Under the pieces are notes generated by a model. It ran no database searches and was not told the origin of the DNA. It saw only the letters and a program-made list of their open reading frames with translations. Below, one piece after another: positions 21,926-32,482 of a DNA stretch of 64,000 bases. Position 1 is the first letter of the stretch, and each line of letters begins with the position of its first letter. The stretch covers positions 344,688-408,687 of the forward strand of contig NW_005201360.1 of the NCBI RefSeq assembly GCF_000372725.1. The letters run 5' to 3'. The stretch is from Emiliania huxleyi CCMP1516 (Eukaryota > Haptophyta > Isochrysidales > Noelaerhabdaceae). The translations under genes and the position numbers were made by a program.

Positions 21926-22026
21926 GGTCTCTTTGTTTGAAGTAAAAAGTCGAATCAGAGCGCCGTCGGCGTTGTCCCCTCCATTTTCCTCCCCCGGACC
22001 GCCCAACCGGGACCGCTCCGGGACGC

Positions 22027-22640
22027 ACGCCGGCGAAGCACCATCAAGCTGCTGTACGGCCCCGGCATCGCCTCCCCTGGCTTAGCTAGACTGAGTGAGA
22101 GATATACCTCCACGGGGCTGTTGGCGCAGGGGGGGGTGTCAATCACGCTCCCGGGACGCCGGAGAGATCGGGTTGGTCTCCCCCGCCTTCAGCCCTGACC
22201 CGACGGGGACGCCACCACCCTCGCCCAGGGATCTACAATGCTCTCTTAAGGTCCGACCTGTGGGCTCTGCCTGCGCTCGGCACCGGGCACCGCCTCGGTA
22301 TACAAAATGCGCCTGCGGGCGGACCCTTCACAGATCACAGATCACAATATATACACTGACACTTTACCACTCAGAGCTCGTCCCGGTCCGCCACGGCCAT
22401 CCTCGGCCTCCGAAGGGCCCCCGGCCGCGGCGCGGTGCGGCGGCGTCACAAATCTCTCTCAAATCCGACGGCAGACAGAGCACCGGGACGCGGTCGGGCG
22501 ATCTGAGTGAGGTCCAACTAGGCGTATGGATTGCCCACCCAGGGCTATCACCTGGACCCATCAACAGGCGCCTGCGCGCTGCGGCGCCGTGCTCAGGAGG
22601 TGTTGTTCACACCTGCCCAACCATTCATGCACGCACAGTA
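22027..22640 (+). repeat. Dispersed repeat, copy A (inverted relative to 63181-63540)
   Basis: Blocks CCGGCGAAGCACCATCAAGC to GGCTTAGCT (22030-22086) and ACACTGACAC...GTGCTCA (about 22345-22600) match the reverse complement of 63181-63540 with scattered substitutions and indels. Sequence near 21757-21800 also resembles 62625-62670. Confidence 0.65.
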
Positions 22641-22645
22641 GGACC

Positions 22646-23619
22646 ATGACGGGACACCACATGCACGAAGCCTCACCAGCGCGCTGGCAAACTTGCCTCG
22701 AGGTTGTGGCCGCCGTGTGGGTGGCGTTGTGCAGCGTTGTGCGTACTCTCTCTCGCGTTGTGTGGGAGCGGTTTCTCGAGACCCGCGCCCAGAAGGCCAT
22801 GCGGCTGGCGAGGACGGCCGCCTGCAAGGAGGCGCAAAAGCTGCCAAAGCCGGCTCCGAAAGCAACACTCGCGCAGCGGCGGGCCACGGATCGTGCGCAG
22901 GCCGAGGCGATGGCCGCGCAGAAGCGGGAGGCGCAAGAGAGGGAGGCGCAAGAGGCGGCTGCGAGGGACGCGCAAGCGGAGGCGAGCCGCGAGCAGCGGG
23001 AGGCGGCCAGGCGGCAGGCTGCAGAGCAGCAGAGACAGCGGCAGGCTGCGGCGCAGGCGGCGGAGCGAGAGAGACTGGCAGCACTCGAGCGGCGGCAGTT
23101 GGCCGCGGACGCCGTCGGCAGGAAGCTGCTGGCCGATGTTGTGGCGGCGGAGGCGCGCAGGATCTTCTTCTCGCCGGAGGTTGCGGAAGAAATGGAGCGC
23201 CGCCACGCCGCCGCCCTCGCCGCCGCGGCGGAGGCGGCGGAACGGCGAGCGCGCGAGGCGGCGCGCGCCCAGGAGAGGCGCGAGGCGGCGCAGGTGGAGC
23301 TGAGGCGGGCGGTCAAGCTCGCGGTCGACGAGGAGTGGATAGCGTACTGCCTGAGCGAGGCGGAGGTGGCCGGCTGCGAGGAGAGCAAAGCGCTCCGCCA
23401 GGCCCGCCGCCGCGTCGAGGCGCGCAGGCAGGACGCGCAGGCGGCAGCGGCGGCACGGCGGCGGCGCGAGGCGGCGTGGGGCTCGCCGCTGCACGGAGGA
23501 GCAGCCCGCGACAGCGGCGGCGGTGGCAGCGGCGGCGGCGACAGCGGCGGCGGCGACTGGAGCGAGAGCGAGGAGGCGGGAGAGGAGGGAGAGGGGAGGG
23601 GCCTCGGTCCCTGCAGCGA

Positions 23620-23667
<48 letters not shown>

Positions 23668-24593
23668 GCGCGAGGCGGAGAAGGTGGCCGAGGTGCAACG
23701 GAGAGAGAGGGAGGAGCGACTCGAGCGGGAGGCGCGCGCTGCGGCCGCCAGCGCCGCCAAGAAGCTCGCGAGTGAGGAGAGGGAGCGGGAGAGGCTGAGG
23801 AAGGATACGGCGCGGAGGGCGGATGAGGCGAGGCTAGAGCAGGCGAGGCGCGCGGCGGAGGAGGACGCGGCGCTCGACGAAGTGAGGAGGGCGAGGGAGC
23901 GGGAGGAGCGGGAGGAGCGGGAGGAGCGGGAGGAGCAAGCGCGTTGGGCGGTAGAGGAGGAGGTGAGGGGGGCGCGGCGGGCGGCGGAGGGGGAGGCGCG
24001 GCGGCGTGCGGAGGCGGCGGCGGAGGCGGAGGCGGCGGCGGAGGCGGAGGCGGCGGAGGCGGCGGAGTGCGTCATCCCGTTGGCGGGTTGGGGCGCGGCG
24101 AGGGGTGCGGCGCGCACCTTCGAGGAAGAGATGTTGGAGAAGCAGATGCGGGAGTGCGACGCGGCGGCGGAGGCGGCGCGTCAAGCGGCGAGGCAGGCGG
24201 CGGAGGCGGCGGCCGAGGCAGCGGCGGCCGAGGCGGTAGCGGCCGAGGCGGCGGCCGAGGCGGCGGCGGCGGAGGCGGCGGCCGAGGTGGCGGCGGCTGA
24301 GGCGGCGATGGCCGAGCTCAGGCGGGAGCGCGCCGCGTTGGACAGCGCCACGCTGCCGCAAAAGGTGTGTGGCTGGCCACTGGCCACTGTGGAGAGGGGG
24401 AGACGCTCCCCCGAGCCGGAGCCGTTGTGAGTAGGTGGACGCCATCTGCATTGCGCTCGAGATCCCGCGCGAGGGCGCTACCAGCACCATTGGTGGTGCT
24501 GTGGCAAAGGCAAACGCGATGGCGGGACTGGAGGACGTGGGCGGGCTGCTTCGCCAAGTGGAGAGGCTCCTTGACACACTAATCGGCGCGTGA
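22646..24593 (+). CDS. Long coiled-coil Ala/Glu/Arg-rich protein with N-terminal hydrophobic segment
   Basis: ATG 22646 is chosen because the in-frame extension to 22526 lies in a dispersed repeat. Exon 1 (22646-24364) and exon 2 (24435-24593) are joined by a 70-nt GT-AG intron (CAAAAG|GTGTGT..GTAG); total 625 residues. Near residues 14-36 a hydrophobic stretch (CLEVVAAVWVALCSVV) may anchor it. The rest is almost all heptad-like helix: KREAQEREAQEAAARD, REQREAARRQ, a poly-Ala run, REEREEREEREEQ, and AEAAAEAAAAEA repeats, interrupted by a Gly/Ser/Asp spacer near residue 300 and a non-helical VIPLAGWGAARG. Exon 2 (LEIPREGATSTIGGAVAKA) is not repetitive and supports the splice. No family is assignable. 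It converges with the next gene. Confidence 0.7.
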
Positions 24594-25013
24594 CCGCCTC
24601 TCGAAAAATGCTCGCGGGGGGGGGGGGGTCCGAGAAGATCGGTATTTTCTACGTGTGATGTGTGTGTGTGGATGGGGAGAGGATGAGGATGGCCCCTGAG
24701 TTCGCTTCACATGCGTGATACTGTAGCGGCTTGTGTTGCACGTATGTGTGCACAGCGTGTGCGTGACCGTGTGAGTTTTTGACACACTCAAGCTTGTGTG
24801 TTGTGAGAAGAGCTTCGAGCCGTGCACTCCGTGCACGGCCCCTGGCGCCTGGGCCTCTGAGCTCTCTCTACACTCTGGACTACATGACAGAGTACGCGCA
24901 GCTCTCCAGCTTGCCTTTCTTTCAAGGACAACCAAGATCGCGACTTAAACACTTCGCCTCGCGAGCCTACTTAGAGATAGAGTTGTTCGATGAGACCCAC
25001 ACAGACTCCATCG
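24594..25013. other. Intergenic region between convergent genes
   Basis: 3' UTR-like sequence with a G run (24620), TG-rich microsatellite and no supported ORF. Confidence 0.35.
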
Positions 25014-27522
25014 TCATCGGCGATCGGTGGCGTCGCCATCCGCGCCCCAATCACCTCCTCCCCCTCCACCGCCGCCGCCCCCTGCACCGCCGCGCCTCCG
25101 CAACGACCTCTCCGCGTGCCGCTGAATGGCCTCGAGGTGAAGGCGCGCCGCCTCCTCATCCCCGGCCGTGACGGCGGCGAGCGCGTCGATGGTCTTGCAG
25201 ATGCTCTCGAGGAGCGCTCCGTTCGCGTCCGAGACTGGCGGGGCGGCCGGCGAGGCGTCGCGGGTGACATGCTCCGGCGGCATGCCGCTGGCCGGGGCGG
25301 CTGCGTGGGCCGGAATACCCGTCCCGCCGACGGGCTGGGGTGCATGGCCGCCTCCGCTGACGTATCCAGCCGGCGGCAGAGCACTCTCGCCGACGCTCGC
25401 CGCGGGCGGCGCGGCACCTGGCGCAACGCCGTGCGGCCGCTTGAAGTCCGCCGTCGACTTGTCGTAGAAGTTGTTTTGCAAGCCGGGCGAGCGGCTGCGC
25501 CGCTCGGCGTCGATCGGCGGCGGCGCGCTGGCCGGTACCGCCGCGCCGCCCTGCGCCTGGAAGGCCTCGCCCTCCCTCCCGGCCCCGTAGGAAGGCGTTG
25601 CGTTGTCTCTCGTCGCTGCGGACGGCGGAGCGGCGGGCGCCGCACCCGGTGCCACGCCGTGCGGCCGCTTGAAGTCCGCCGTAGGGATGTCGTAAAAGTT
25701 GTTTTGCAAGCCGGGCGAACGGCTGCGCCGCTCGGCGTCAATCGGCGGCGGCGCGTAGGCGGGTCCGTCCGGAGCCCCAGCGCCGCCCTGCGCCTGGAAG
25801 GCCTCGTACTCGCCCTCGCGGCCGGGCATCGGAGTCTCGGCGCCGTAGGCTGGCGTTGCGTTGTCTCTCGTCGAGCCGACAGCCGCGACAGACGGCGGAG
25901 CGGCGGGCGGTGCGGCACCTGGCGCAACGCCGTGCGGCCGCTTGAAGTCCGCCGTAGGGATGTCGTAAAAGTTGTTTTGCAGGCCGGGCGAGCGGCTGCG
26001 CCGCTCGGCGTCGATCGGCGGCGGCATGTGCGAACGCCCCGCTGCAGCCCCAGCGCCGCCCTGCGCCTGGAAGGCCTCGTACTCGCCCTCGCGGCCGGGC
26101 ATCGGAGTCTCGGCGCCGTAGGAGAGCGGCGCGTTGTCTCTCGTCGAGCCGGCGCCGGCGTCGCCGGCATCCGCGGGCGGCGCTTCCGGGGCCGCGGGCG
26201 ACATCCCGTAGGGCCGCTTGAAGTCCGCCGTCGACACCTCGTAGAAGTTGTTCTGCAGCCCGGGAGAGCGGCTGCGCCGCTCGGCGTCGATCGGCGGCGG
26301 CGCGTAGGCGGGTCCGCCCGGGGCCTGGCCGCTCGCCGCCTGCGCCGCCTTGAAGGCCTCGTACTCCTTCTCTCGTCCCGGCATCGGGGTCTCCTCGCTT
26401 GGCTGCGAGAGGGAGTATCCCAGGCTTGGCTGGACCGGTGGGTTGCCTTGAGGAGCAGGAGGAGGAGCAGGAAACGGGGGCGGGGGCGACGGCAGAGCGG
26501 CGGCGGGCTGCAACGGCTGGCGGGAGACGGGGCGGGGCGCGGGGCGCGACATGGCCGCCGCCGCCCCATTCTTCATCCGATTCCTCCGATGCTGGGCAAG
26601 CGCGTGGTCGCTTGCGGCCTTAGCTGCGGCGGCGGCGTTGGCAGCGGCGGCGGCGGCGGCGGCGGCGTTGCCAGGCGTCTGGGCCTCGGCGCCGTAGGCG
26701 GGCGGCGCGTCGTCCCTCGTTGAGTCGACGCCGCCGACGCCAGCAGCCACGACGGGCGGCGGCGCATCGGGCGGCGCGCCACGCACCCCGTAGGGCCGCT
26801 TGAAGTCCGCCGTCGACTTGTCGTAAAAGTTGTTTTGCAGGCCGGGCGAGCGGCTGCGCCGCTCGGCGTCGATCGGCGGCGGCGCGTAGGCGGGCTCCTC
26901 CGCCATCGGCATGGCCGCCTGCGCCGCCTTGAAGGCCTCGTACTCCTCCTCGCGGCCCGGCAGGGGCACCTCCTCTCCCGGCGCGGGCATCCAATCGTGC
27001 TTCTTCCGGTCGCGCGCGGCCATCAGCGCGCGGATCGCGTCTCGGTCCCCCGCCTTCATCGCGGCCTGCAGGTCGCCGTTGTACGGCAGCTGCGAGTTGC
27101 GAAAGACGGCCCTCCTCGCGCCCTGCGCCTTGCGCTGCTCGTGGCCAGCGCCCGGCTGCGGCCCCGACGCCGCGCCGGCCGCCTCCTGCTCCCCCATGCG
27201 GCCGCGCAGCACCTCGATCGGAGACTGAACCTCCTCCTGCCGCCCCTGCCCCTGCCCCTGCTGCCCCTGCCCCTGCCCCTGCTGCTGCTGCCCCTCGTGA
27301 GAGGCCGGGGCCTGCCCCGGGAAAGCAGTCTCCTGCTGCGACGACAAGCCCTGCCCGCCTGGCCAGCCACCGCCCGCGACCCCTGCCTCCGAGGGCCGCG
27401 GCGGCAGGTCCACCTCCGTCGGAGGCGGCGCCATCACTGGCGGGGGCAGAGGAGGCGCGACGGGAAACGGCGGCGTCGGCGGCGGCGGCGTCGGCGTCGG
27501 CGGCGTCGGCAGCGGCGGCGGC

Positions 27523-27554
<32 letters not shown>

Positions 27555-28286
27555 CGGTGGCGGCGGGTCCTGCCGCGCCAGCCAAGACGCCTTGGCCGCC
27601 GACTCACGGATGGTCGACATCAGCGAGTCGAGGCCGCCGGCCAGCGGCGGCGGGGCGGGCGCGGGCGGCGGAACCGGTGGCTGGGGTAGCGCGGCTGGCG
27701 GACCTCGACTGGAGAGCCAGGCCGCCTTTGCGTCTGCCTCGGAAGGGACAGGCAGGTCTGGCACCGACGGCGGGGGCGCCATCACCGCAGGCGCGGGCGG
27801 GCCAGGAAAGGCGGGCAGCGGCGCCATGACCGCGGCGGGCGGGGGCGGGGCGGACTGCGGCGGCGGGACCGCAGGCACTGCGGCCGGGGTCGGAAAGGAC
27901 AGCGGAGGCGGCGCGAGCGGTGGCGGCTGTCCGAGCGCCGGCGGCTGCGGCTCCTGCCTGGCCAGCCACGCCGTCCTCGCTTCTGCAGCCTCGATTGCAG
28001 ACTTGAGCATCTCGAGACCGCCGTGGGCTGGTGGTGCGGGTGGAGCAGGCGCGGGCGGAGGCGGCACGGCCGCGTTCCCGGCCAGCGGCTGGCGCCGGCC
28101 GGCTAGCCACGCAGCCTTGGCCTCGGCCTCTGACGACGGTTGCTGCGGCGGCTCGCCGTGTGAGCCGTGAGGCGGGGCGCGGCACAGGGGCGCACGTGAC
28201 CGAGACACGGCGCTTACCGGCAGCAGCGCGGGCCGCGAGAGCAACGCGCTGGAGAGGTAGAGGAAAGAGAGCGAGACGAGGTCCAT
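25014..28286 (-). CDS. Secreted or plastid-targeted repeat protein with five RSRSPGLQNNFY modules
   Basis: A single frame of about 1,090 residues starts at ATG 28286. The first 30 residues (MDLVSLSFLYLSSALLSRPALLP) form a signal-peptide-like core followed by a Ser/Arg/Ala-rich stretch, as in secretory or bipartite plastid targeting of secondary algae. Next are four short repeats of the AEAKAAWLA(G/R) type separated by Pro-rich spacers (about residues 50-270), a Gln-rich segment, then five copies of a module containing PPPIDAERR, RSRSPGLQNNFY and ADFKRP(Y/H)G. The modules fall at about 26800-26890, 26215-26305, 25940-26030, 25670-25760 and 25440-25530, each usually preceded by PGRE(G/E)EYEAF. 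The end is Gly-rich. No known family; the invariant Arg/Ser/Asn/Phe/Tyr core implies a bound partner or a processing site. Confidence 0.7.
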
Positions 28287-28983
28287 CAAGCGGGCTGATC
28301 GAGGTCAGAAGTGGGAAGAGAAAAATCGCTGCGGAGAAACTCCTCGTGTCCACCCATACCGCGTTGGTGTCCAGTCCGAGCCTGGCTGTTCTTCACCTTC
28401 CTACATACATACATACATAGATACATTTTTCTTTTTTTTTGAACGAGGCGGACGGAGGAGAGCGACGCGACAGGGCCATTGAGAATCGCGTCGGTAGCTG
28501 GAAGGGACTCGGGCTCGGGGAGCGGTAAAAACTCTTGGGGTCGCGGGCTCTTGGGGTAAAACTCAGTCAGGTAGCCGCCGCGGACGGTGCACGCTGCGCT
28601 GCTGCTGCTGTTTTTGTCGCGGACGGTGCGCTACACCTCCTTCCAGTCCGACGAGAGTGCAAACAAAACATGGGTCAGTGTTAGAGTTGTTTGGTATTGA
28701 AAATCTCTCTCGCTCGAGAGTGGGACGACCGCGAGGTGGCATGAAGGTTGCTGCGAGAATCGGTGAGCGACGGCGATTAATTTTTTTTGTCTCTTTGGCC
28801 GAGCCGCCCCGGAGCTTAGAAGAAGCGCCATACAGCAGAAAGCAGGGCGGGGCAAGCCGGCCAGGCCGACGCAGCCAGCCGCCCCCAGCGCAGCAAGAGA
28901 GGAGACCTCAGCCGACATAGAACGCACGCGCATCGGCATCGCGCCGTTCCACCCTCAACCGGCTCGCCGACCGCCGCCGCCAG
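28287..28983. other. Intergenic (divergent) region with one mini-insertion
   Basis: It lies between two divergent starts (28286 minus, 28984 plus), so it should hold both promoters. CATA repeats occur near 28405 and the short insertion copy lies at 28653-28723. No gene. Confidence 0.4.
28653..28723 (+). mobile_element. Short insertion family, copy 2 (55 bp, 8-bp target-site duplication)
   Basis: CGAGAGTG at 28653-28660 and 28716-28723 flanks a 55-bp insert containing GTTAGAGTTGTTTGGTATTG then AAAATCTCTCTC. Confidence 0.75.
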
Positions 28984-31929
28984 ATGGACCCGAGCACAAC
29001 CAATCCGCTCACAATCGCCGGACTGACGGCGACGGCGGTGCTCTCGCTGCTGCTCGCGGCGCTCCTCGCCTCGCTGCGGTGGGGCGGCACGTACAGCGCG
29101 CTGCGTCTCGCCAGCGAGGCCGCCTTCCTCGAGGAGCACGACCGTCGCATCGACGCCGTCGTGGCTCACGACGTGGCTCGGCGGTACAAGCTCGGCCGGC
29201 GCGTGGGAAGCGGCGCGACGTCGGACGTGTTTCGAGTGACGGAGCGCGTGACGGGCGAGGCGTTCGCGCTCAAGCGGATCGGCGTGCGCGGCGAGCCATC
29301 GCTCCTCCGCGCCGTCGAGCACGAGGTTGCGCTTCTGCGGCGGGTGCGGCACAGGCACGTGGTTGGGCTGCACGAGTCGTTCGCCTCGCCGACGCGGGTG
29401 TGGGCCGTCCTCGAGATGGTGTCCGGGGGCGACCTCTCGTCGCACGTCTCGCGCGCAAAGGGCTGGACGGAGGGCGAGGCGGGCCGTTGCTTGCACCAGG
29501 TCCTGTCCGGCCTCGCCTACCTGCACGCCAACGGGATCGCTCACCGAGACATCAAGCTGCCAAACCTGCTCCTCTCCTCCCGCTCGGCCGAGTTCGTGGT
29601 CAAGATCACCGACCTGGGCGCCGCAACCGCGGCCAAGACCCCATATGTCGACTCGGCCGCCTCGCCAGAGCTGAGGGCCTTCAAGGCGTGGTCGCAGCTC
29701 ACCGAGCAGATTGGCACGCCGTGCAACATGGCGCCCGAGGTGTGCGAGAGATAGCCGAGAGATAGCCGAGAGATAGCCGAGATATAGCCGAGATATAGCA
29801 GATTGGCACGCCGTGCAACTTGGCGCCCGAGGTGTGGTCGCGCGCGTACGGCCCGATGTGCGACCTCTGGGCGCTCGGCTGCGTCTCGTACGAGCTGCTC
29901 CTCGGAGAGCCTCCCTTCGACCCGTACAAGCTCCCCGCAAACGACCCGGAGACGCACCTGCGGCGGAACGTGCGCACCGCGACGTACCCGACGACGCAGC
30001 TGCAGGCGAGCCCTTCCCCTGGCAAGAGATCAGCCGAGATCAGCCGAGATCAGCCGAGGTCAGCCGAGGTCAGCCGAGGTCAGCCGAGGTCAGCCGAAAT
30101 CAGCCGAGATCAGCCGAGGTCAGCCGAAATCAGCCGAAATCAGCCGAGGTCAGCCGAGGTCAGCCGAGGTCAGCCGAGGTCAGCCGATATAGCTGCAGGC
30201 GAGCCCGGCGGTGGCACCCCTCGGCCACGCCTTGGCACCCCTCGGCCACCACGCCTCGTCGCCCCTTGCCTCGCCCCCCGGCCTGGTCCCCCGGTCTCGT
30301 CCCCCGACCTCGCCCCTCGGCGCCCGCATCGGCAGGCGTGGAACGAGCTCAGCGACGCCGCAGTCCGCTTCCTCCAGGCGCTGCTCTGCACGCAGCCGCG
30401 CCGCCGCGCCTCCGCCTGGGAGGCGCTCGCCCACCCCTTCCTCCACTCGCGGTTGCGCACGGCCGACTCGGGGCCGCTGCCAGCCGAGGGCAAGCAGCCG
30501 CCGGACGCGCGCGGCTCGTCTCCGCTCGCCCTTGCCCAGCAGGCTCGCCGCCTCTCGGAACCTTCTCGGAACCTTCTCGGAACCTTCTCGCCCTTGCCCA
30601 GCAGGCTCGCCGCCGCCGCACCGACGCGATCGCCAAGGAGCACGGCGGCGCCGCGGCCGAACCCGGCGACGGCGGCGCCGCGCGTCCGCCCCCTCCGACG
30701 GCGGACGACGAGCTCGCAGAGGGGTCCGCCGTCTCGACCGTCGGCCCGCTCAAGCCCTTCGGGGCAGCGGCGGCGGAGGCCCCTGAGGAGGGCCGGCGCC
30801 AGCAGCGGCCGCCATCTCTCGAGGCCGCGGCCGCGCGCCACACCTCCTCCTCCTCCGCCTCGTCCTTTGGCCGCGGCGGCGCGCCCCCTCCCCCTGGCAC
30901 GAGATCAGCCGAGATCAGCCGAGGCCAGCCGAGATCAGCCGAGATCAGCCGAGGCCAGCCGAGATCAGCCGAGACCGCGCGAGACTAGGCTCACCCTCGC
31001 CGCACGCGCTGGCGGCGGCGCAGCTCTCGACGCGGCAGGGGAGCAGCTCGGCGCTCGTCGGCCCGACCCCGCCGCTTGTCCGAGCTCTGTCTGCGCCACG
31101 CACGCCGTGTCGGCGTGAGCAGGCGATCTTCGACGTTGACCCGCGCGTCTGTTTGGACGTGGCCGGCGAGGAGGAGTGCGCCGCCGTGGCCTCCACCACG
31201 CTGTCCGCCGTGGAGGAGGTGGGCCCGAGATTGCCCGAGATTGCCCGCGAGCTCGCCGAGATTGCCCGAGATTGCGCGCGAGCTCGCCGAGATTGCCCGC
31301 GGCTGCCTCTCCCCGCGATTGGTTGTGACCGCCATCCTAACGAGCATACTCTCCCCACGGGCAGCGACGCCGAGCGACACGGCTTGCGCTGTAGGTCTCC
31401 TCCCGCCTCACCGGCAGCGAGCCGTCCCCGAGGACTCCCGCGACACCCGCGAGTGCCGGAGGGCGCGGTGGAGGGGCGGGCGCGCGCCGCCCGGCAGGCC
31501 GGCATAGCGGAGGTTCGGCGGGCGGAGGTCGGTTCCCTGCGGCGGCGCGGCGGAGCGAGGGGTCTGCGGACCCGTCTCCGCTCTTGCCGCGCGAGTCGCG
31601 CGGGAGCGAGGCGTCGGACGTGGAGTCTCAAGTCGTCGGACTAGGCAGGGGGGCGGTGGAAGCGCCGCTGCCCGTGAGCCCGAGGAGAAGCTCCTCCAGC
31701 CCGACGACGCCCCGCCTCATGGTGTGACCAGCTGGGGTATGACGCCAGGCCTCTGCCTCAGCCTCGCCGTCCGGGCTACTCGTCTTCGTCACAGGGGCAG
31801 CATTCTGGCGGTGCCCCCCTCGAGCCCTCCGTCGCTGCGGGCGGCAGCACTAGCTCGCGGGCGGAGGCAATCGAGGTGCCGCTCGATTCGCTCGCGCGCC
31901 TCTGGGCCGTCTCCTCCCCGGAGCCCGAG
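28984..31929 (+). CDS. Membrane-anchored Ser/Thr protein kinase with duplication-derived introns
   Basis: ATG 28984; residues 10-33 form a transmembrane helix (LTIAGLTATAVLSLLLAALLASLRW). The kinase domain follows: Gly loop GSGATSDVF, Lys in FALKRI, HRDIKLPN catalytic loop, DLG (not DFG), GTPCNMAPEV activation segment, DLWALGCVSYELLLGEPPF, and the closing RRRASAWEALAHPF. Exons: 28984-29739, 29832-30005, 30336-30542 and 30605 to about 30890, then less certain exons around 30990-31220 and 31500-31721, then 31762-31929. Introns 29740-29831 (GT-AG), 30006-30335 (GC-AG) and 30543-30604 (GC-AG) each restore the frame and each is bracketed by direct repeats. The C-terminal tail is Ser/Pro/Glu-rich and low complexity; further exons up to about 32120 (AKAEQEAEQEAEAEEAP) are likely. 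DLG in place of DFG is seen in some active kinases. Substrate unknown. Confidence 0.8.
29705..29836 (+). repeat. Direct repeat bracketing kinase intron 1
   Basis: 29705-29744 and 29797-29836 are 40-bp copies with one mismatch, offset 92 bp; between them lie 9-11-bp GAGAGATAGCC-type units. The junction GAG|GTGTG sits inside the repeat and the intron (29740-29831) is also 92 nt. Confidence 0.85.
29998..30206 (+). repeat. Direct repeat plus GATCAGCCGA satellite in kinase intron 2
   Basis: AGCTGCAGGCGAGCCC occurs at 29998-30013 and 30191-30206; about sixteen copies of a 10-bp GATCAGCCGA/GGTCAGCCGA unit fill 30027-30188. The exon ends CAG|GC inside the first copy. The same CCCCTGGCA(A/C)GAGATCAGCC start recurs at about 30890. 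Confidence 0.85.
30525..30614 (+). repeat. Direct repeat bracketing kinase intron 3
   Basis: A 28-bp sequence starting CTCGCCCTTGCCCAGCAGGC at 30525-30552 recurs at 30587-30614. The offset, 62 bp, equals the intron length. An 11-bp GGAACCTTCTC unit is repeated three times between the copies. Confidence 0.85.
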
Positions 31930-32482
31930 GTGTGCCGGAGGGAGAGGCACAGTGGGCGACCACAGGGTGTCTTTGGGCGGTGCTCTCAGCGGCCTCTCGA
32001 AGAGCTGAATCAGGGCACGCCCCCACAACTCTGGGGGCGCAGCGTCCGCCAAGGCTGAGCAAGAGGCCGAGCAAGAGGCGGAGGCCGAGGAGGCGCCGGC
32101 CAACGCAGGTTACAAAACCACCTCTTTCCGAGGCTGGCAGGTGCGCACTAGCACGCAAGCACGGTTGCGATATTGTCCATATTGTGACTGTGGCAACCCG
32201 TAGAGTCGGGGCAACAGAATGTTACACCTGGTGCTGGACGCCGGATCGCTGCGCGTGGGGCCGTCGCGTGAGTGCCGTACCCCCGTGCCCTCTGGCTGCC
32301 GAGCGTGCAACCGTCCTGGTCCAACGCGCAACGGCAACGCATCGCCAACGGTACGCGCGTCAGGCGTCAAGGCTTAAACTAAGGTTTAACACCATGTAAG
32401 ACCGCACACAGAGCTGCGGAGAGCAAAACTCACATGAATGAACGCGCGTAGAGGCGCGGAAAGAGTGCGGGATGAGCACTGA
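31930..32482. other. Region between convergent genes; possible last kinase exons
   Basis: A short Glu/Ala-rich reading (AEQEAEQEAEAEEAP, about 32040-32110) may be the final kinase exon after a CTCAG acceptor near 31993. Beyond about 32120 nothing is recognisable. Confidence 0.3.

Larger units (their letters stand above)
19559..22645. other. Gene-poor repeat desert
   Basis: It contains GGAGAT/ATCTCC satellite arranged as a large palindrome (19930-20815), more ATCTCC satellite to about 21130, a CCGGCGGGGG run near 21215, a perfect 14-bp-stem hairpin at 21895-21925, and a dispersed repeat copy at 22027-22640. No credible gene was seen. Confidence 0.5.

Noticed and set aside
22561-24117. 518-residue minus-strand ORF
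   Set aside because: Ser/Ala-rich shadow of the coiled-coil gene on the plus strand.
24990-26723. 577-residue plus-strand ORF
   Set aside because: Antisense shadow of the RSRSPGLQNNFY repeat protein; Arg-rich with no domain.
29541-29957. Minus-strand ORF with YLGYISAISRLSLGYLS repeats
   Set aside because: Antisense reading of the kinase intron satellite.
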